Positions 1 to 8,167 of a stretch of DNA of 21,049 nt are shown piece after piece (within the stretch, counting starts at the first letter, position 1; each line of letters starts with the position of its first letter). The notes under the pieces are model-generated. The model was not told the DNA's origin, did not search any database, and saw nothing but the letters and a program-made list of their open reading frames with translations. Origin of the DNA: Cellulomonadaceae bacterium (GTDB lineage: Bacteria; Actinomycetota; Actinomycetes; Actinomycetales; Cellulomonadaceae); NCBI GenBank assembly GCA_031283115.1, contig JAITCK010000016.1:1-21049 (forward strand), given 5' to 3'. The translations under genes and the position numbers were made by a program.

Positions 1-610
1 CGGCGATGGGGCCGGGGAGGGCGGAGACGTCCATCTCCATTCCGGCCAGACTGACGGTGCGAATATCGGCTGTCACGGTGCGCGGGGCGTCGATGGCGGG
101 CACGAACACCACCTCGACGGGCACTGCCGCGCCCAGCACCACAAACTCTGTTGAGGCGCGCACAGCCCCCGGCTCTTCTGCCACCGCCACGTCAACCTCC
201 CGGTCGAGTTGCTGGGACAAGAGTTGCCCCACCGTGGCGTAAGAGACAACAGTGTCTGCTTCAACCTGCTGGGCCTGCCAGGGCGGGTGGGGGGTGAGCC
301 CGTGCAGGTCGATGGTCAGGTTGTGGAACTCGTAACTGCCGAAGGCTCCCGAATCGAGCGACAGAGTGACGTGGTTGAGGTCGCGGCGGAGCAACTGTGT
401 GACAAAGGGGAAGCCGTGAATGTCCACGCGGGCACCCTGCACGTCCGACCCGCCCAAGGTGACCGCCGACTCCACGCTATTACCCACAAACCAGGCTGCC
501 GCCCTGTCCGTCCCCACAAAGAGCAGCCCCAGCAAAACAAGCAGGCCAACAACCACGCGCACGATGGGAGTCCGGCGGCGCTGTGTGGTGGCGTGTTGGT
601 ATGCCGACAT
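1..610 (-). CDS. LmeA/DUF2993-family membrane-anchored lipid-binding protein (3' end outside window)
   Basis: Reading the minus strand from ATG 610-608 gives an uninterrupted 203-residue frame that leaves the window at base 1, so the C-terminus is missing. A basic N-terminus (QRRRTP, 10-15) is followed by one hydrophobic segment (about 17-33), so the protein is probably anchored in or exported across the membrane. Residues 40-100 have the family look: a GNSVESAV-type helix, then a beta-rich stretch with GFPFVTQLL (66-74). This pattern is typical of DUF2993, which includes mycobacterial LmeA, a phospholipid-binding envelope protein. The start codon shares one base with the cmk-der stop (TAATG), which implies translational coupling. 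Family assignment is by eye from the GFPF motif and the topology; substrate and role are unknown. Confidence 0.72.
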   Translation of the reverse strand, partial: MSAYQHATTQRRRTPIVRVVVGLLVLLGLLFVGTDRAAAWFVGNSVESAVTLGGSDVQGARVDIHGFPFVTQLLRRDLNHVTLSLDSGAFGSYEFHNLTIDLHGLTPHPPWQAQQVEADTVVSYATVGQLLSQQLDREVDVAVAEEPGAVRASTEFVVLGAAVPVEVVFVPAIDAPRTVTADIRTVSLAGMEMDVSALPGPIA

Positions 611-2763
611 TAGCGGCGGCGCTTTTCGCGGACTCGAACGGAGATTTCGATGGGGGTGCCTTCGAAGCCGAAAGTTTCGCGCAGGCGGCGTTCGATGAAG
701 CGGCGGTAGCCTGCCTCCAAGAATCCGCTGGCGAAGAGGACAAACCGGGGCGGGCGGTTGGATGCCTGGGTGGCGAAGAGGATGCGGGGCTGTTTGCCGC
801 CGCGCACCGGGTGGGGGTGTTCGGCCACCAGTTCACCCAGGAAGGAGTTGAGGCGGCCTGTGGGGATACGGGTGTCCCAGGAGTCCAAGGCGGTTTCGAT
901 GGCGCGGGTCAGCCGGTCTGTGTGCCAGCCCGTTTTTGCGGACACGTTGACGCGGGGTGCCCAGGTCAGTTGGACCAGGTCTTTTTCGATTTCGCGTTCC
1001 AGGTAGGGGCGGCGGTCGTCATCCATCAAATCCCACTTGTTGTAGGCGATGACTAGGGCCCGCCCGGCCTCGACCACCTGGGATAGTACCCGGGTGTCCT
1101 GTTCGGTCAAGGACACGGAGGCGTCAATGAGGACGACGGCGATTTCGGCTTTTTCGATGGCGGCCTGGGTGCGCAGGGAAGCGTAAAAGTCGGCGCCCTT
1201 GGTCAGGTGGACTCGGCGGCGGATGCCTGCGGTATCAACAAACCAGTAGGGGGTGCCTTTGATGACCACCAGTTCGTCGACAGGGTCTCGAGTTGTCCCC
1301 GCCAGCTCATCAACGACAACCCGGTTTTCACCGGCAATCTTGTTGAGCAGGGAAGACTTGCCGACGTTGGGGCGGCCCACCAGGGCGACCCGGCGCGGCC
1401 CTTCGGGACGCAACTCGCCGTGTTCTGATTCGCGCGGCAGCACCTTCATGGCGGCGTCGAGCAGGTCGCCAACCCCCCGCCCGTGCAAGGCTGAAACGGG
1501 GTAGGGCTCCCCCAAGCCCAGGCTCCACAAGCCAGCGGCGTCAGCCTCACCGGCTGGCCCGTCCACCTTGTTGGCGGCCAAGACAACAGGTTTACCGGAC
1601 CGGCGCAGCATTTCGACGACGCGCTCATCGGTGGCCGTAGCCCCAACGGTCGCGTCAACAACAAAGATGACGGCGTCGGACAGTTCGATGGCGATCTCGG
1701 CCTGGGTGGCGACCTTGGCTTCGATGCCAGCGATGTCCACTTCCCAGCCGCCCGTGTCCACCAAGTGGAAGTCGCGGCCCGCCCATTCGGCAGGGTAGGT
1801 GACGCGGTCGCGGGTGACGCCCGGCTTGTCTTCGGTGACGGCTTCACGGCGGCCCAGCACCCGGTTGACCAGGGTTGACTTGCCCACGTTGGGGCGGCCG
1901 ATAATGGCGAGGACGGGTTTGGGGCCGTCGGCAGCCTCGGAATCGTTGTCATTCCAGTCGCCGTCGAGCAGGGCCAGGTCGGTGTCGTCTAACTCGAAGT
2001 CGTCCAGCCCGGCCCGCAGGGCGCGCTCTCGGAAGGAATCATCTTCACCCCAGCCCTCCGCTTCGCGGGCGGTCAGAGACCCCGAAGAATGAGTTTCTTG
2101 TCCGATGACGGCCAGCATAGCCTCAACAGTTTCTTCGAAGTCCAGGTCGGAGGAGTCGACGGTAACCACGCCATCGGCGGCCTTCTGGAACTCGACAACG
2201 GTCGAGTCGTCGCGGTCGCGGCGCAACACCTGGTCTTTGGTCGCTTCGACGGCTGCCGCGTCGGCGGTGCCGTGCACGTCTAACGAGCGGCGACGCAGGC
2301 GGGCTTCTTCGGAGGCGGTGAGCAGGATGCGGGCGTCAGCGTCGGGGGCGACCACGGTGGTGATGTCTCGGCCTTCAGCGACGATGCCCGGCCCTCCGTC
2401 ATCGGCGGCGTCGATAATGGCGCGTTGACGGCGGCCCAACTCGGCGCGACATTCCAGGTTGGTAGCGATTTTGGAGACTTCCGTGGACACTTCGGTGGTG
2501 CGAATGTCTGCCGACACGTCCACGCCGTCCAGCAGGAAGGTCGGATTGTCAGGGTTGAGGCCAATGTCGAGCGGCATTCCGCGCACAGCTTCGGCCACGT
2601 CTACCTGGTCGGTGAGGTCGCCGACGGCTTTTTGCGCCCACAGGGTTGCCGCACGGTACATGGCGCCCGTGTCCAGGTAGGCCAAGCCCAGGCGGCGGGC
2701 CACCTCTTTGGACACGCTGGATTTACCGGATCCACTAGGCCCGTCAATAGCAACAACAACCAC
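610..2763 (-). CDS. cmk-der: Bifunctional cytidylate kinase / ribosome-biogenesis GTPase Der fusion
   Basis: 717 residues. The N-terminal part (about 1-222) is cytidylate kinase, which phosphorylates CMP/dCMP with ATP: P-loop GPSGSGKSS at 8-16, DTGAMYR at 31-37, GRDITTVV at 131-138. An acidic linker (about 223-280) leads to Der, the double GTPase for 50S subunit assembly. G domain 1 has GRPNVGKS 289-296, DTGG 336-339 and NKVD 398-401. G domain 2 has GRPNVGKS 463-470, DTAG 510-513 and NKWD 575-578. A KH-like C-terminal domain follows and ends in REKRRR. Start is GTG 2763-2761, preceded by a strong ribosome binding site AAGGAGA (2771-2777), 7 bases away. In many bacteria these are two genes; this fusion is known in several actinobacterial groups. 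All key motifs are intact in each domain. Confidence 0.97.
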   Translation of the reverse strand: MVVVAIDGPSGSGKSSVSKEVARRLGLAYLDTGAMYRAATLWAQKAVGDLTDQVDVAEAVRGMPLDIGLNPDNPTFLLDGVDVSADIRTTEVSTEVSKIATNLECRAELGRRQRAIIDAADDGGPGIVAEGRDITTVVAPDADARILLTASEEARLRRRSLDVHGTADAAAVEATKDQVLRRDRDDSTVVEFQKAADGVVTVDSSDLDFEETVEAMLAVIGQETHSSGSLTAREAEGWGEDDSFRERALRAGLDDFELDDTDLALLDGDWNDNDSEAADGPKPVLAIIGRPNVGKSTLVNRVLGRREAVTEDKPGVTRDRVTYPAEWAGRDFHLVDTGGWEVDIAGIEAKVATQAEIAIELSDAVIFVVDATVGATATDERVVEMLRRSGKPVVLAANKVDGPAGEADAAGLWSLGLGEPYPVSALHGRGVGDLLDAAMKVLPRESEHGELRPEGPRRVALVGRPNVGKSSLLNKIAGENRVVVDELAGTTRDPVDELVVIKGTPYWFVDTAGIRRRVHLTKGADFYASLRTQAAIEKAEIAVVLIDASVSLTEQDTRVLSQVVEAGRALVIAYNKWDLMDDDRRPYLEREIEKDLVQLTWAPRVNVSAKTGWHTDRLTRAIETALDSWDTRIPTGRLNSFLGELVAEHPHPVRGGKQPRILFATQASNRPPRFVLFASGFLEAGYRRFIERRLRETFGFEGTPIEISVRVREKRRR

Positions 2764-2770
2764 GAGATAT

Positions 2771-2777
2771 TCTCCTT
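2771..2777 (-). promoter_or_regulatory. Ribosome binding site of cmk-der
   Basis: AAGGAGA on the minus strand, 7 bases before the GTG start. It fixes the start codon and contrasts with the many genes here that have no Shine-Dalgarno sequence. Confidence 0.8.
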
Positions 2778-2843
2778 AGAACAAGGGCTTCGATAGGGGG
2801 GGCGCCTGCCCTTGGCCTCAGCGTAAACCCAACCACTGACATT

Positions 2844-2859
2844 ACCTGCCAATGCAGGT
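2844..2859. repeat. Short inverted repeat in the rluB to cmk-der gap
   Basis: ACCTGC-CAAT-GCAGGT, a perfect 6-bp stem with a 4-base loop, in the 126-bp gap between rluB and cmk-der. No T-run follows on either strand, so it is at best a weak or factor-dependent terminator or a leader hairpin of the cmk-der mRNA. It may be chance. Confidence 0.3.
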
Positions 2860-2889
2860 CAGCGCGGAATCTCACGCACGGGCGGGCGG

Positions 2890-3639
2890 CTACAGGTCAA
2901 CGGCTTTTGCCAGCAGGCCAACCTCAGTTTTGTTGAGGACGCGCGTTTTACCGGGTTTGAGTTCGCCCAGCACGATAGGTCCGACGCGGGTGCGCACTAG
3001 GCGGACGACGGGACGGTCTACGGCATCGAACATGCGGCGGACAATACGGTTGCGCCCCTCGTGGAGGATGATTTCTACCATCGTCATCCCGTCAATGGCT
3101 TGGATGATGCGGATCTTGTCGGCGCTGGCAAACCCGTCATCCAAGTCGACGCCGTCGGTGAGTTGTTTGAGGATGCGCGGGAACACTTCACCGCCCGTGA
3201 CGGTAGCCACGTAGGTTTTGGGGACTTCGTATTTGGGGTGGGCGAGCCGGTTGGCTAGTTCGCCGTCGTTGGTGAGCAGCAGCAGGCCTTCGGAGTCGAA
3301 GTCGAGGCGGCCCACATGGAAAAGGTGTTCGTCACGGTTGCGGATGAACTCGGCGATGGTGGGGCGTCCTTCCGGGTCTTGAAGCGCGGAAATGACTCCG
3401 GCAGGCTTGTTGAGGGCCATCGTGATTTTGTTGTTGTCGGTTTGAACGCGCAGGCCATCGACGTGAATGGCCTGGCGCGACGGGTCAACCCGGATGCCAA
3501 GTTCGGTGACAATCTGCCCGTCCACTTCGACATGGCCGCGCGCGATAAGTTCCTCGCATTTGCGCCGAGACCCGTAGCCTGCCTGCGCGAGAATCTTTTG
3601 CAGCCGGACACCATCAGACACATGTACGTCAGTAGTCAC
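2890..3639 (-). CDS. rluB: 23S rRNA pseudouridine synthase, RluB/RsuA family
   Basis: 249 residues, normal for the family. An N-terminal S4 RNA-binding domain (about 11-58, RLQKILAQAGYGSRRKCEEL) is followed by the RsuA-type catalytic domain. Its signature GRLDFDSEGLLLLTNDG starts at 110, and Asp113 is the expected nucleophile. EGRNRIVRRM (194-203) is the second conserved family block. The enzyme isomerises a uridine in the peptidyl-transferase region of 23S rRNA; target specificity is inferred from family and synteny. The start is GTG 3639-3637. A CAGAAT hexamer (3646-3651) lies 6 bases upstream and there is no Shine-Dalgarno sequence, so a leaderless mRNA is possible. A GTG at 3621-3619 is an alternative start. 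The preceding GNAT gene stops 18 bases upstream. Confidence 0.93.
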   Translation of the reverse strand: MTTDVHVSDGVRLQKILAQAGYGSRRKCEELIARGHVEVDGQIVTELGIRVDPSRQAIHVDGLRVQTDNNKITMALNKPAGVISALQDPEGRPTIAEFIRNRDEHLFHVGRLDFDSEGLLLLTNDGELANRLAHPKYEVPKTYVATVTGGEVFPRILKQLTDGVDLDDGFASADKIRIIQAIDGMTMVEIILHEGRNRIVRRMFDAVDRPVVRLVRTRVGPIVLGELKPGKTRVLNKTEVGLLAKAVDL

Positions 3640-3657
3640 GGGCTGATTCTGTCAGGT

Positions 3658-4134
3658 TTACGCCCGTTCAGCAGCAACGCGCCCAGAGGAGGCGGCGATG
3701 TGTGCCGTGACAGGCAGGGCGAAGTGGAAACTTGTGACGCGGTAGCCGTGGCGGTGGTAGAGGGCGTGGGCGTCGTGCCGGGCGGGTGTGGAGCCGGAGT
3801 CAAGGTGGACAGCGTCGACTCCCAGGCGGGCCGCCTCGTCGGCAACCCAGGTGAGCAGGGCCGTCGCGTGGCCTCTCCCCCGTGCTGACGGGAGGGTGGA
3901 CAGGTCGTCAATGTAGAGAAAACGGCCCCAAGCCAGGTTGCTGGCGAGACGGAAACCGACGACAGCGGCGGCAGTGTCCAGGGCGTCGTCGAAGGAGGCG
4001 ACCAGTCGGTAGCCGTCCCGCATCTGTGCTTCGACACACTGAATGTAGTCGTCTGCGTCAGCCAGCCCCGTCCGCAACGCCACCATCGCCTCAAAACTTG
4101 CCGCAGCGTCGGTGGCAGTCAACTCTCGAATCAT
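3658..4134 (-). CDS. GNAT-family N-acetyltransferase
   Basis: 158 residues, a single GNAT domain. The acetyl-CoA-binding motif A is visible as DDLSTLPSARGRGHATALL (76-94), with the R/Q-x-x-G-x-G/A core at RGRGHA (85-90). HALYHRHGYR (123-132) is the usual motif B near the C-terminus. The substrate cannot be read from sequence. The start ATG overlaps the stop of the SdpI-like gene by four bases (ATGA, 4131-4134), so the two are translationally coupled. An AAGGA sequence sits 8 bases upstream inside that gene. The pair interrupts the scpB-rluB neighbourhood that is usually contiguous in Actinobacteria. It could modify a small molecule, peptide or protein; no more can be said. Confidence 0.88.
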   Translation of the reverse strand: MIRELTATDAAASFEAMVALRTGLADADDYIQCVEAQMRDGYRLVASFDDALDTAAAVVGFRLASNLAWGRFLYIDDLSTLPSARGRGHATALLTWVADEAARLGVDAVHLDSGSTPARHDAHALYHRHGYRVTSFHFALPVTAHIAASSGRVAAERA

Positions 4135-4511
4135 GAAATAAATCCTTGTGGAGGTAGGTGACGCAAGCGAATTTCAACAAAGGGGATGACGCTGAACATG
4201 GCGGCTATCGTGCCAAAGGCGGCAATGAGTGAAAGAGTTTCCCAGGTGCTTTCGTCACGATTACCGGTAGCAAAGAGGTAACCGAAAGCAGCGAGGGCGA
4301 CAACAGTGAAGACCACGCCAACCACCAAAAGATACCGGCCTGCGAGGCGTTGGGCCTCCTGCCAGTTGCGCGTGCTCTTCAATGACCGTGGCGTCCGATA
4401 CCCCATCATCAGGTTCGGTGTCCCGCGCGACAACCGCGTAAACAGCGGAGAGACCGCGCAAAGTATCACGGGAGTCAACATCCCAAAAAAGAAAGACCAA
4501 CCCAAACTCAT
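4131..4511 (-). CDS. SdpI-family small integral membrane protein
   Basis: 126 residues with three hydrophobic segments (about 3-25, 60-81, 92-113). Between the first two lies MMGYRTPRSLKST (35-47), close to the conserved GYRTPRS.KS loop of the SdpI/YhfL family. SdpI of Bacillus subtilis is the immunity protein for the SdpC toxin and a signal-sequestering membrane protein; most relatives elsewhere have no known role. No SdpC-like toxin or autorepressor gene is visible nearby, so immunity is not claimed. The gene is the first of a two-gene unit with the downstream GNAT gene. It has no Shine-Dalgarno sequence; instead a TAAAAT hexamer (4518-4523) ends 6 bases before the ATG, which suggests a leaderless transcript. 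Confidence 0.82.
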   Translation of the reverse strand: MSLGWSFFFGMLTPVILCAVSPLFTRLSRGTPNLMMGYRTPRSLKSTRNWQEAQRLAGRYLLVVGVVFTVVALAAFGYLFATGNRDESTWETLSLIAAFGTIAAMFSVIPFVEIRLRHLPPQGFIS

Positions 4512-4517
4512 GCCCAG

Positions 4518-4523
4518 ATTTTA
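4518..4523 (-). promoter_or_regulatory. Predicted -10 element, leaderless start of sdpI-like gene
   Basis: TAAAAT on the minus strand (5 of 6 to TATAAT), six bases before ATG 4511-4509. At this spacing transcription should begin at or next to the A of ATG. No clear -35 is seen. Confidence 0.55.
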
Positions 4524-4566
4524 CTGTGCTGCCCCATGTCACAGGCCTTGCGTGGTGATATGTGTC

Positions 4567-4575
4567 GGGGGGGGG
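4567..4575. repeat. 9-base G/C homopolymer in the scpB to sdpI gap
   Basis: Nine consecutive G on the plus strand (nine C on the minus strand), 44 bases upstream of the predicted sdpI-like -10 element. It lies within the 106-bp gap after scpB, which holds nothing else recognisable apart from that -10 element. Confidence 0.6.
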
Positions 4576-4617
4576 TGTCAAGAGAAGGATGTGCCGGGCT
4601 ATCTCGGGGTGTGATTG

Positions 4618-5181
4618 CTAGGCGTCGGGGAAGTTGGGGACGTCTTCGGCGCCGGGCAGGTGGGGGGCCAGCGGGGGCAGAGCATCCAGGGTGGTCAAGC
4701 CCAGGCGGTCAAGGAACTCGGGGGTAGTGCCAAAAAGGGTTGCGCCCGACGCCGGGTCAGTGCCGACCTCGGCGATGAGATTGCGGGCCAGCAGGGTTCG
4801 CACCACGCCGTCCACGTTGACGCCGCGCACCGCCGAAACAGCCCCGCGCGAGACGGGCTGTCGGTAGGCGATGACGGCCAGGGTTTCCAGGGCGGCCTGC
4901 GATAACCGCGCGCTGGCCCCATCAAGGACAAACCGGGCGATCACGTCGTCAAACTCTGGTGCAGAGTAGAGCCGCCAGCCTTGCGCCCCCTGACGCAACT
5001 CAAACCCCCGCCCCACGTCAACATAACCGGCAGCCAGGGAGGTCAAAGCGTCGGTAACCTCGACAGCAGGGCGTTCGACGACGGCAGCCAGCCGCTCTGT
5101 CGGCACCGGCGCGTCAGCCACAATAAGTAAGGCCTCCAACGTGGCAGCAAGTTTATTAGTCATGAGGATTCCTGTAGTCAT
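4618..5181 (-). CDS. scpB: Segregation and condensation protein B
   Basis: 187 residues. ScpB is the winged-helix kleisin partner that binds ScpA in the SMC condensin complex. The family blocks are LSQAALETLAVIAYRQPVSR (93-112), GVNVDGVVRTLLARNLI (120-136) and GTTPEFLDRLGL (151-162). The frame starts at ATG 5181-5179, overlapping the scpA stop by ATGA, which is the usual coupling for scpAB. A second ATG at 5163-5161 is preceded by AGGAATCCTC and is an alternative start that would remove six residues. SMC itself is not in the window. Confidence 0.95.
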   Translation of the reverse strand: MTTGILMTNKLAATLEALLIVADAPVPTERLAAVVERPAVEVTDALTSLAAGYVDVGRGFELRQGAQGWRLYSAPEFDDVIARFVLDGASARLSQAALETLAVIAYRQPVSRGAVSAVRGVNVDGVVRTLLARNLIAEVGTDPASGATLFGTTPEFLDRLGLTTLDALPPLAPHLPGAEDVPNFPDA

Positions 5182-6005
5182 TTCGCCCTCCCCGTCCAGC
5201 GGATTGTCAGGGCGCCCAAGGGGGTGTCTTGGGCGAAGTCGATGGAGCCTTGGCGGAAAAGGTCGAGGAGGGCCAGGAAGCGGGCAACGGCGACCAGGCG
5301 GGTTTCGTTGGCAACCAGGTCAGTGAAAGTCACAGCGCCATCGCGGCGCAAAACCGCCTCAATGAAGCTCGCTTGTTCCGCGACGGACACGGCAGGGGCA
5401 TGTAAGTGGTCGACGGGAACCTGGGGTGGTGGGCTGGCCTGGAAGGCGACAGCCGCGAGCAAGGCCAGCTCTTCTGCGGTGATGGTCCATTCGAGCGGCG
5501 GCAGCAGGGCAGCGAACTGCGGTTCCAGAACTCCAGCGTGTGGTCGACGGCGGGCTTCTACGGCCAGGCGGTCAGTGAAAATGGCGGCAATGTCTTTGAA
5601 GGCCCGGTATTGGAGGAGTTTGGCGAAAAGAAGGTCGCGGGCTTCCAGCAGTTCCAGGTCTTCTATCTCGCTCTCATCGAAGCCGGGCAGAAGCCGGGCG
5701 GCTTTGAGGTCAAGCAGGGTAGCGGCAACAACAAGAAACTCGCTGACCACACCCAAGTCGGCGGCCTCTAACGCCCCGACATACGTCAAAAACTCGTCGG
5801 TAACCTCGGCTAAGGCAATCTCCGTAATATCGAGTTTACGGGCCGAAATCAGCGATAACAACAGGTCAAAGGGGCCAGAAAAGTTGACTAGCTGAACCTC
5901 AAAACGCGACCGTGAACCATCCGACAGGCCCGACGTATCCGACTCCGCCTCCCCCACGTCAGACATGACGGCTTGTGGAACCGGAAGCGGGCTGTCGTCG
6001 GACAT
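5178..6005 (-). CDS. scpA: Segregation and condensation protein A (kleisin)
   Basis: 275 residues. ScpA bridges the SMC heads and recruits ScpB. The N-terminal kleisin domain shows FSGPFDLLLSLISARKLDI (42-60) and VAATLLDLKAARLLP (93-107). The C-terminal winged-helix domain covers about 220-262 (RDGAVTFTDLVANETRLVAV). The first ~33 residues are acidic and low-complexity. The start used is ATG 6005-6003; TTG 6008-6006 immediately before it and an internal ATG at 5966-5964 are alternatives, and there is no strong ribosome binding site. It follows parA by about 50 bases on the same strand, so parA-scpA-scpB is probably one operon, an arrangement common in Actinobacteria. Confidence 0.94.
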   Translation of the reverse strand: MSDDSPLPVPQAVMSDVGEAESDTSGLSDGSRSRFEVQLVNFSGPFDLLLSLISARKLDITEIALAEVTDEFLTYVGALEAADLGVVSEFLVVAATLLDLKAARLLPGFDESEIEDLELLEARDLLFAKLLQYRAFKDIAAIFTDRLAVEARRRPHAGVLEPQFAALLPPLEWTITAEELALLAAVAFQASPPPQVPVDHLHAPAVSVAEQASFIEAVLRRDGAVTFTDLVANETRLVAVARFLALLDLFRQGSIDFAQDTPLGALTIRWTGRAK

Positions 6006-6054
6006 CAACCATCACATCCGTCACACCCAGTACACACCGAACACGCCAAACCTG

Positions 6055-6990
6055 TCAGCTGCGGCGGGCGACGAGTTCACGGGCCAACTGGCGGTAGGCG
6101 TCAGCGCCGGGGTGGGTGGGAGCGTAGGCGGTGATGGGTTCGGCGGCCACGGTCGCGTCGGGGAACTTGACGGTTCGGCCGATGACGGTGTGGAGCAGGG
6201 TGTCGCCGAAGGCTTCGTGGACGCGGGCCACCACTTCGCGGGAGTGCAGGGTGCGGGCGTCGTACATGGTGGGCAGGATGCCGTCGATTTCCAGGTCGGG
6301 GTTGAGGCGGTCGCGGACCTTCTCAATGGTTTCGACCAGCAGGGCGACACCGCGCAGGGCAAAAAACTCACATTCCAGGGGGATGAGTACCCCGTGGGCT
6401 GCCGTCAAGGCGTTGACGGTGAGCAGGCCCAGCGACGGTTGGCAGTCGATGAGGATGATGTCGTAGTCGTCCACGGCGGGCCGCAGGGCGCGGGCCAGCA
6501 CAGATTCGCGGGCCACCTCCCCCACCAACTGCACTTCTGCCGCTGACAGGTCAATGTTGGCGGGGATAACGTCGAGGTTGTGGATGCTGGTGCTGGTGAT
6601 GACCTGGCTGACGTGAACGTCCCGATCCATGAGCAGGTTGTAAATGCTCAAGTCCATGTCGTGCGGGTTGACGCCCACCCCCACCGATGCGGCCCCTTGC
6701 GGGTCGAAGTCGACTAACAGGACGCGGTAGCCGTATTCGGCCAGCGACGCACCCAGGTTGATGGTGGTGGTCGTTTTGCCGACGCCACCCTTCTGGTTGC
6801 ACATGGCGATGATGCGGGCCGGGCCATGGTCGGCGATGGGTGGTGGCTCGGGGAAGAAGGGCATGGGGCGCCCGACCGTGTCGAACTCGCCTGGCACAAA
6901 AGGCACCGCTTCGAGGTAGCCCGTTTCGGGGGGCGTCTCGTCGTAGTCGGTGCTGGGCGCGAAGAGGGTGTCAGTCGCCATAGTCGTCAC
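6055..6990 (-). CDS. ParA/Soj-family (MinD-like) chromosome-partitioning ATPase
   Basis: 311 residues. The deviant Walker A box is KGGVGKTTTT (67-76), followed by the Walker A' segment LLVDFDPQG (91-99) and LIDCQPSLG (180-188). These identify the ParA clade of dimerising DNA-binding ATPases. A Pro/acid-rich extension of about 55 residues precedes the ATPase fold and is longer than in classical Soj. No parB gene and no parS-like TGTTTCACGTGAAACA site was seen here. This is the scpAB-linked ParA paralogue of Actinobacteria rather than the oriC-linked one. The start is GTG 6990-6988, preferred because TAGATT ends exactly 6 bases before it (leaderless); ATG 6981-6979 is an alternative. Confidence 0.9.
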   Translation of the reverse strand: MTTMATDTLFAPSTDYDETPPETGYLEAVPFVPGEFDTVGRPMPFFPEPPPIADHGPARIIAMCNQKGGVGKTTTTINLGASLAEYGYRVLLVDFDPQGAASVGVGVNPHDMDLSIYNLLMDRDVHVSQVITSTSIHNLDVIPANIDLSAAEVQLVGEVARESVLARALRPAVDDYDIILIDCQPSLGLLTVNALTAAHGVLIPLECEFFALRGVALLVETIEKVRDRLNPDLEIDGILPTMYDARTLHSREVVARVHEAFGDTLLHTVIGRTVKFPDATVAAEPITAYAPTHPGADAYRQLARELVARRS

Positions 6991-6996
6991 GCTGGC

Positions 6997-7002
6997 AATC
7001 TA
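6997..7002 (-). promoter_or_regulatory. Predicted -10 element, leaderless start of parA
   Basis: TAGATT on the minus strand followed by GCCAGC and then GTG 6990-6988. There is no Shine-Dalgarno sequence. This would head the parA-scpA-scpB operon. The remaining 155-bp gap to xerD shows nothing else recognisable. Confidence 0.55.
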
Positions 7003-7145
7003 TCGCAGCGGCCTGGCGGGTAGGGCTGTCGGCGCGCCGTCTGGCTGCTGTTGCGCTGTTTTATGGACGATGACGGTTGACGGCCCGGCTTGGTGGTTCG
7101 GGTGGCGGGAGGCCGGTGTCATGCGCGGCAACGACGATGGGGGGG

Positions 7146-8144
7146 TCAGCGGGCGCGCGGGTGGGCGGTGACGTAAACCTCACGGAGGGCTTCGGGGGTG
7201 ACTTTGGTGTAGATCTGTGTGGTTTGCACGGATGAATGGCCGAGGAGTTCTTGGACGACGCGCACGTCGGCGCCACCTTGCAGCAGGTGGGTGGCGAAAC
7301 AGTGACGCAGGGTGTGGGGGGAGACACCGTCAATGCCTGCCCGTTCGGCTGCCGCCTGGATGCTGCCGTAGGCCGACGTGCGCGACAGGCGCCGCCCTAA
7401 CGTGTTGAGAAAGAGGGCAGGCGTACCGGTTCCTTTGGTGGACAGGACAGGGCGGGCACGGACTAGGTAGGCGTCCACGGCGCGGCGAGCATCCGAGCCG
7501 ACGGGCACGATGCGTTCCTTGCCGCCTTTGCCCAGCAGCCTGATGATGCTGGTTGTGACCGGTTCATCGGTGGTGGTGGTGTTTTCGGTGTCGGCGCCCA
7601 GCCATTCGAGGGCGTCGATGTCGAGGCCGACAATCTCGCTGATGCGGCCCCCGGTCGAATAGAGCAGTTCGGTCAGGGCGCGGTCGCGCAGTTGAGTTGG
7701 AGTGGCGTTGATGGGTGCGGCGGCACTGCCGGTCGCGTCGCCGTCGGCCATGATGAGGGGACCGGTGGCATCGAGCAGGCGGTTCACCTGGTCGATGGTC
7801 AGCGCGTGGGGCAGGCGCTGGATGCTCGATGGGGGGCGGACGTTGTGTGCCGGGTCGGCGGTGGAAGCCCCTTCAAAGAGAGCGAACTTGTGTAGGCCAC
7901 GCACTGCCGATAGGACTCGGGCTGTTGATGCTGCGGACAGGGGCACTCCCCCATCACGGCCGTCACGCAGGGCACCGATGAAGTCTTCGACAGTCTTCTC
8001 GGTGACATCGGACAGGCTGTCGATGCTGCGCAAGGTCAGGAAACTGCTGTAACGGGCCAGGTCACGACGGTAGGCAGCGACAGTGTTGGCTGACAGGCCG
8101 CGTTCAACACGCAGGTGAGCGAGGTAGTCGTCGGTGAGCAGCAC
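7146..8144 (-). CDS. xerD: Site-specific tyrosine recombinase XerD
   Basis: 332 residues. XerD with XerC resolves chromosome dimers at dif. The N-terminal SAM-like domain begins [20 protein letters not shown] (7-26), which is typical of XerD. The catalytic set is complete: Arg167 in STGGRISE, Lys206 in LLGKGGKER, His277 and Arg280 in [14 protein letters not shown], His303 in LLGHSS, and Tyr312 in QIYTKV. It is about 30 residues longer than E. coli XerD because of Ala/Thr-rich insertions near 134-150 and 185-198. XerC is not excluded by sequence alone, but the scpAB-parA context favours XerD. Start GTG 8144-8142 has no ribosome binding site but has TACCAT 6 bases upstream. rnpB ends only 23 bases before the start. 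Confidence 0.93.
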   Translation of the reverse strand: MLLTDDYLAHLRVERGLSANTVAAYRRDLARYSSFLTLRSIDSLSDVTEKTVEDFIGALRDGRDGGVPLSAASTARVLSAVRGLHKFALFEGASTADPAHNVRPPSSIQRLPHALTIDQVNRLLDATGPLIMADGDATGSAAAPINATPTQLRDRALTELLYSTGGRISEIVGLDIDALEWLGADTENTTTTDEPVTTSIIRLLGKGGKERIVPVGSDARRAVDAYLVRARPVLSTKGTGTPALFLNTLGRRLSRTSAYGSIQAAAERAGIDGVSPHTLRHCFATHLLQGGADVRVVQELLGHSSVQTTQIYTKVTPEALREVYVTAHPRAR

Positions 8145-8150
8145 ACCGTC

Positions 8151-8156
8151 ATGGTA
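8151..8156 (-). promoter_or_regulatory. Predicted -10 element, leaderless start of xerD
   Basis: TACCAT on the minus strand, then GACGGT, then GTG 8144-8142. It lies in the 23-bp interval between the rnpB 3' end and xerD. If real, its -35 region lies inside rnpB. Confidence 0.5.
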
Positions 8157-8167
8157 TGCGGGGCAGG

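Noticed and set aside
5224..5895. Plus-strand open frame of 223 codons opposite scpA
   Set aside because: It is antisense to a well-supported gene and its translation is Ser/Arg/Ala-rich low complexity, typical of a shadow frame in GC-rich DNA.
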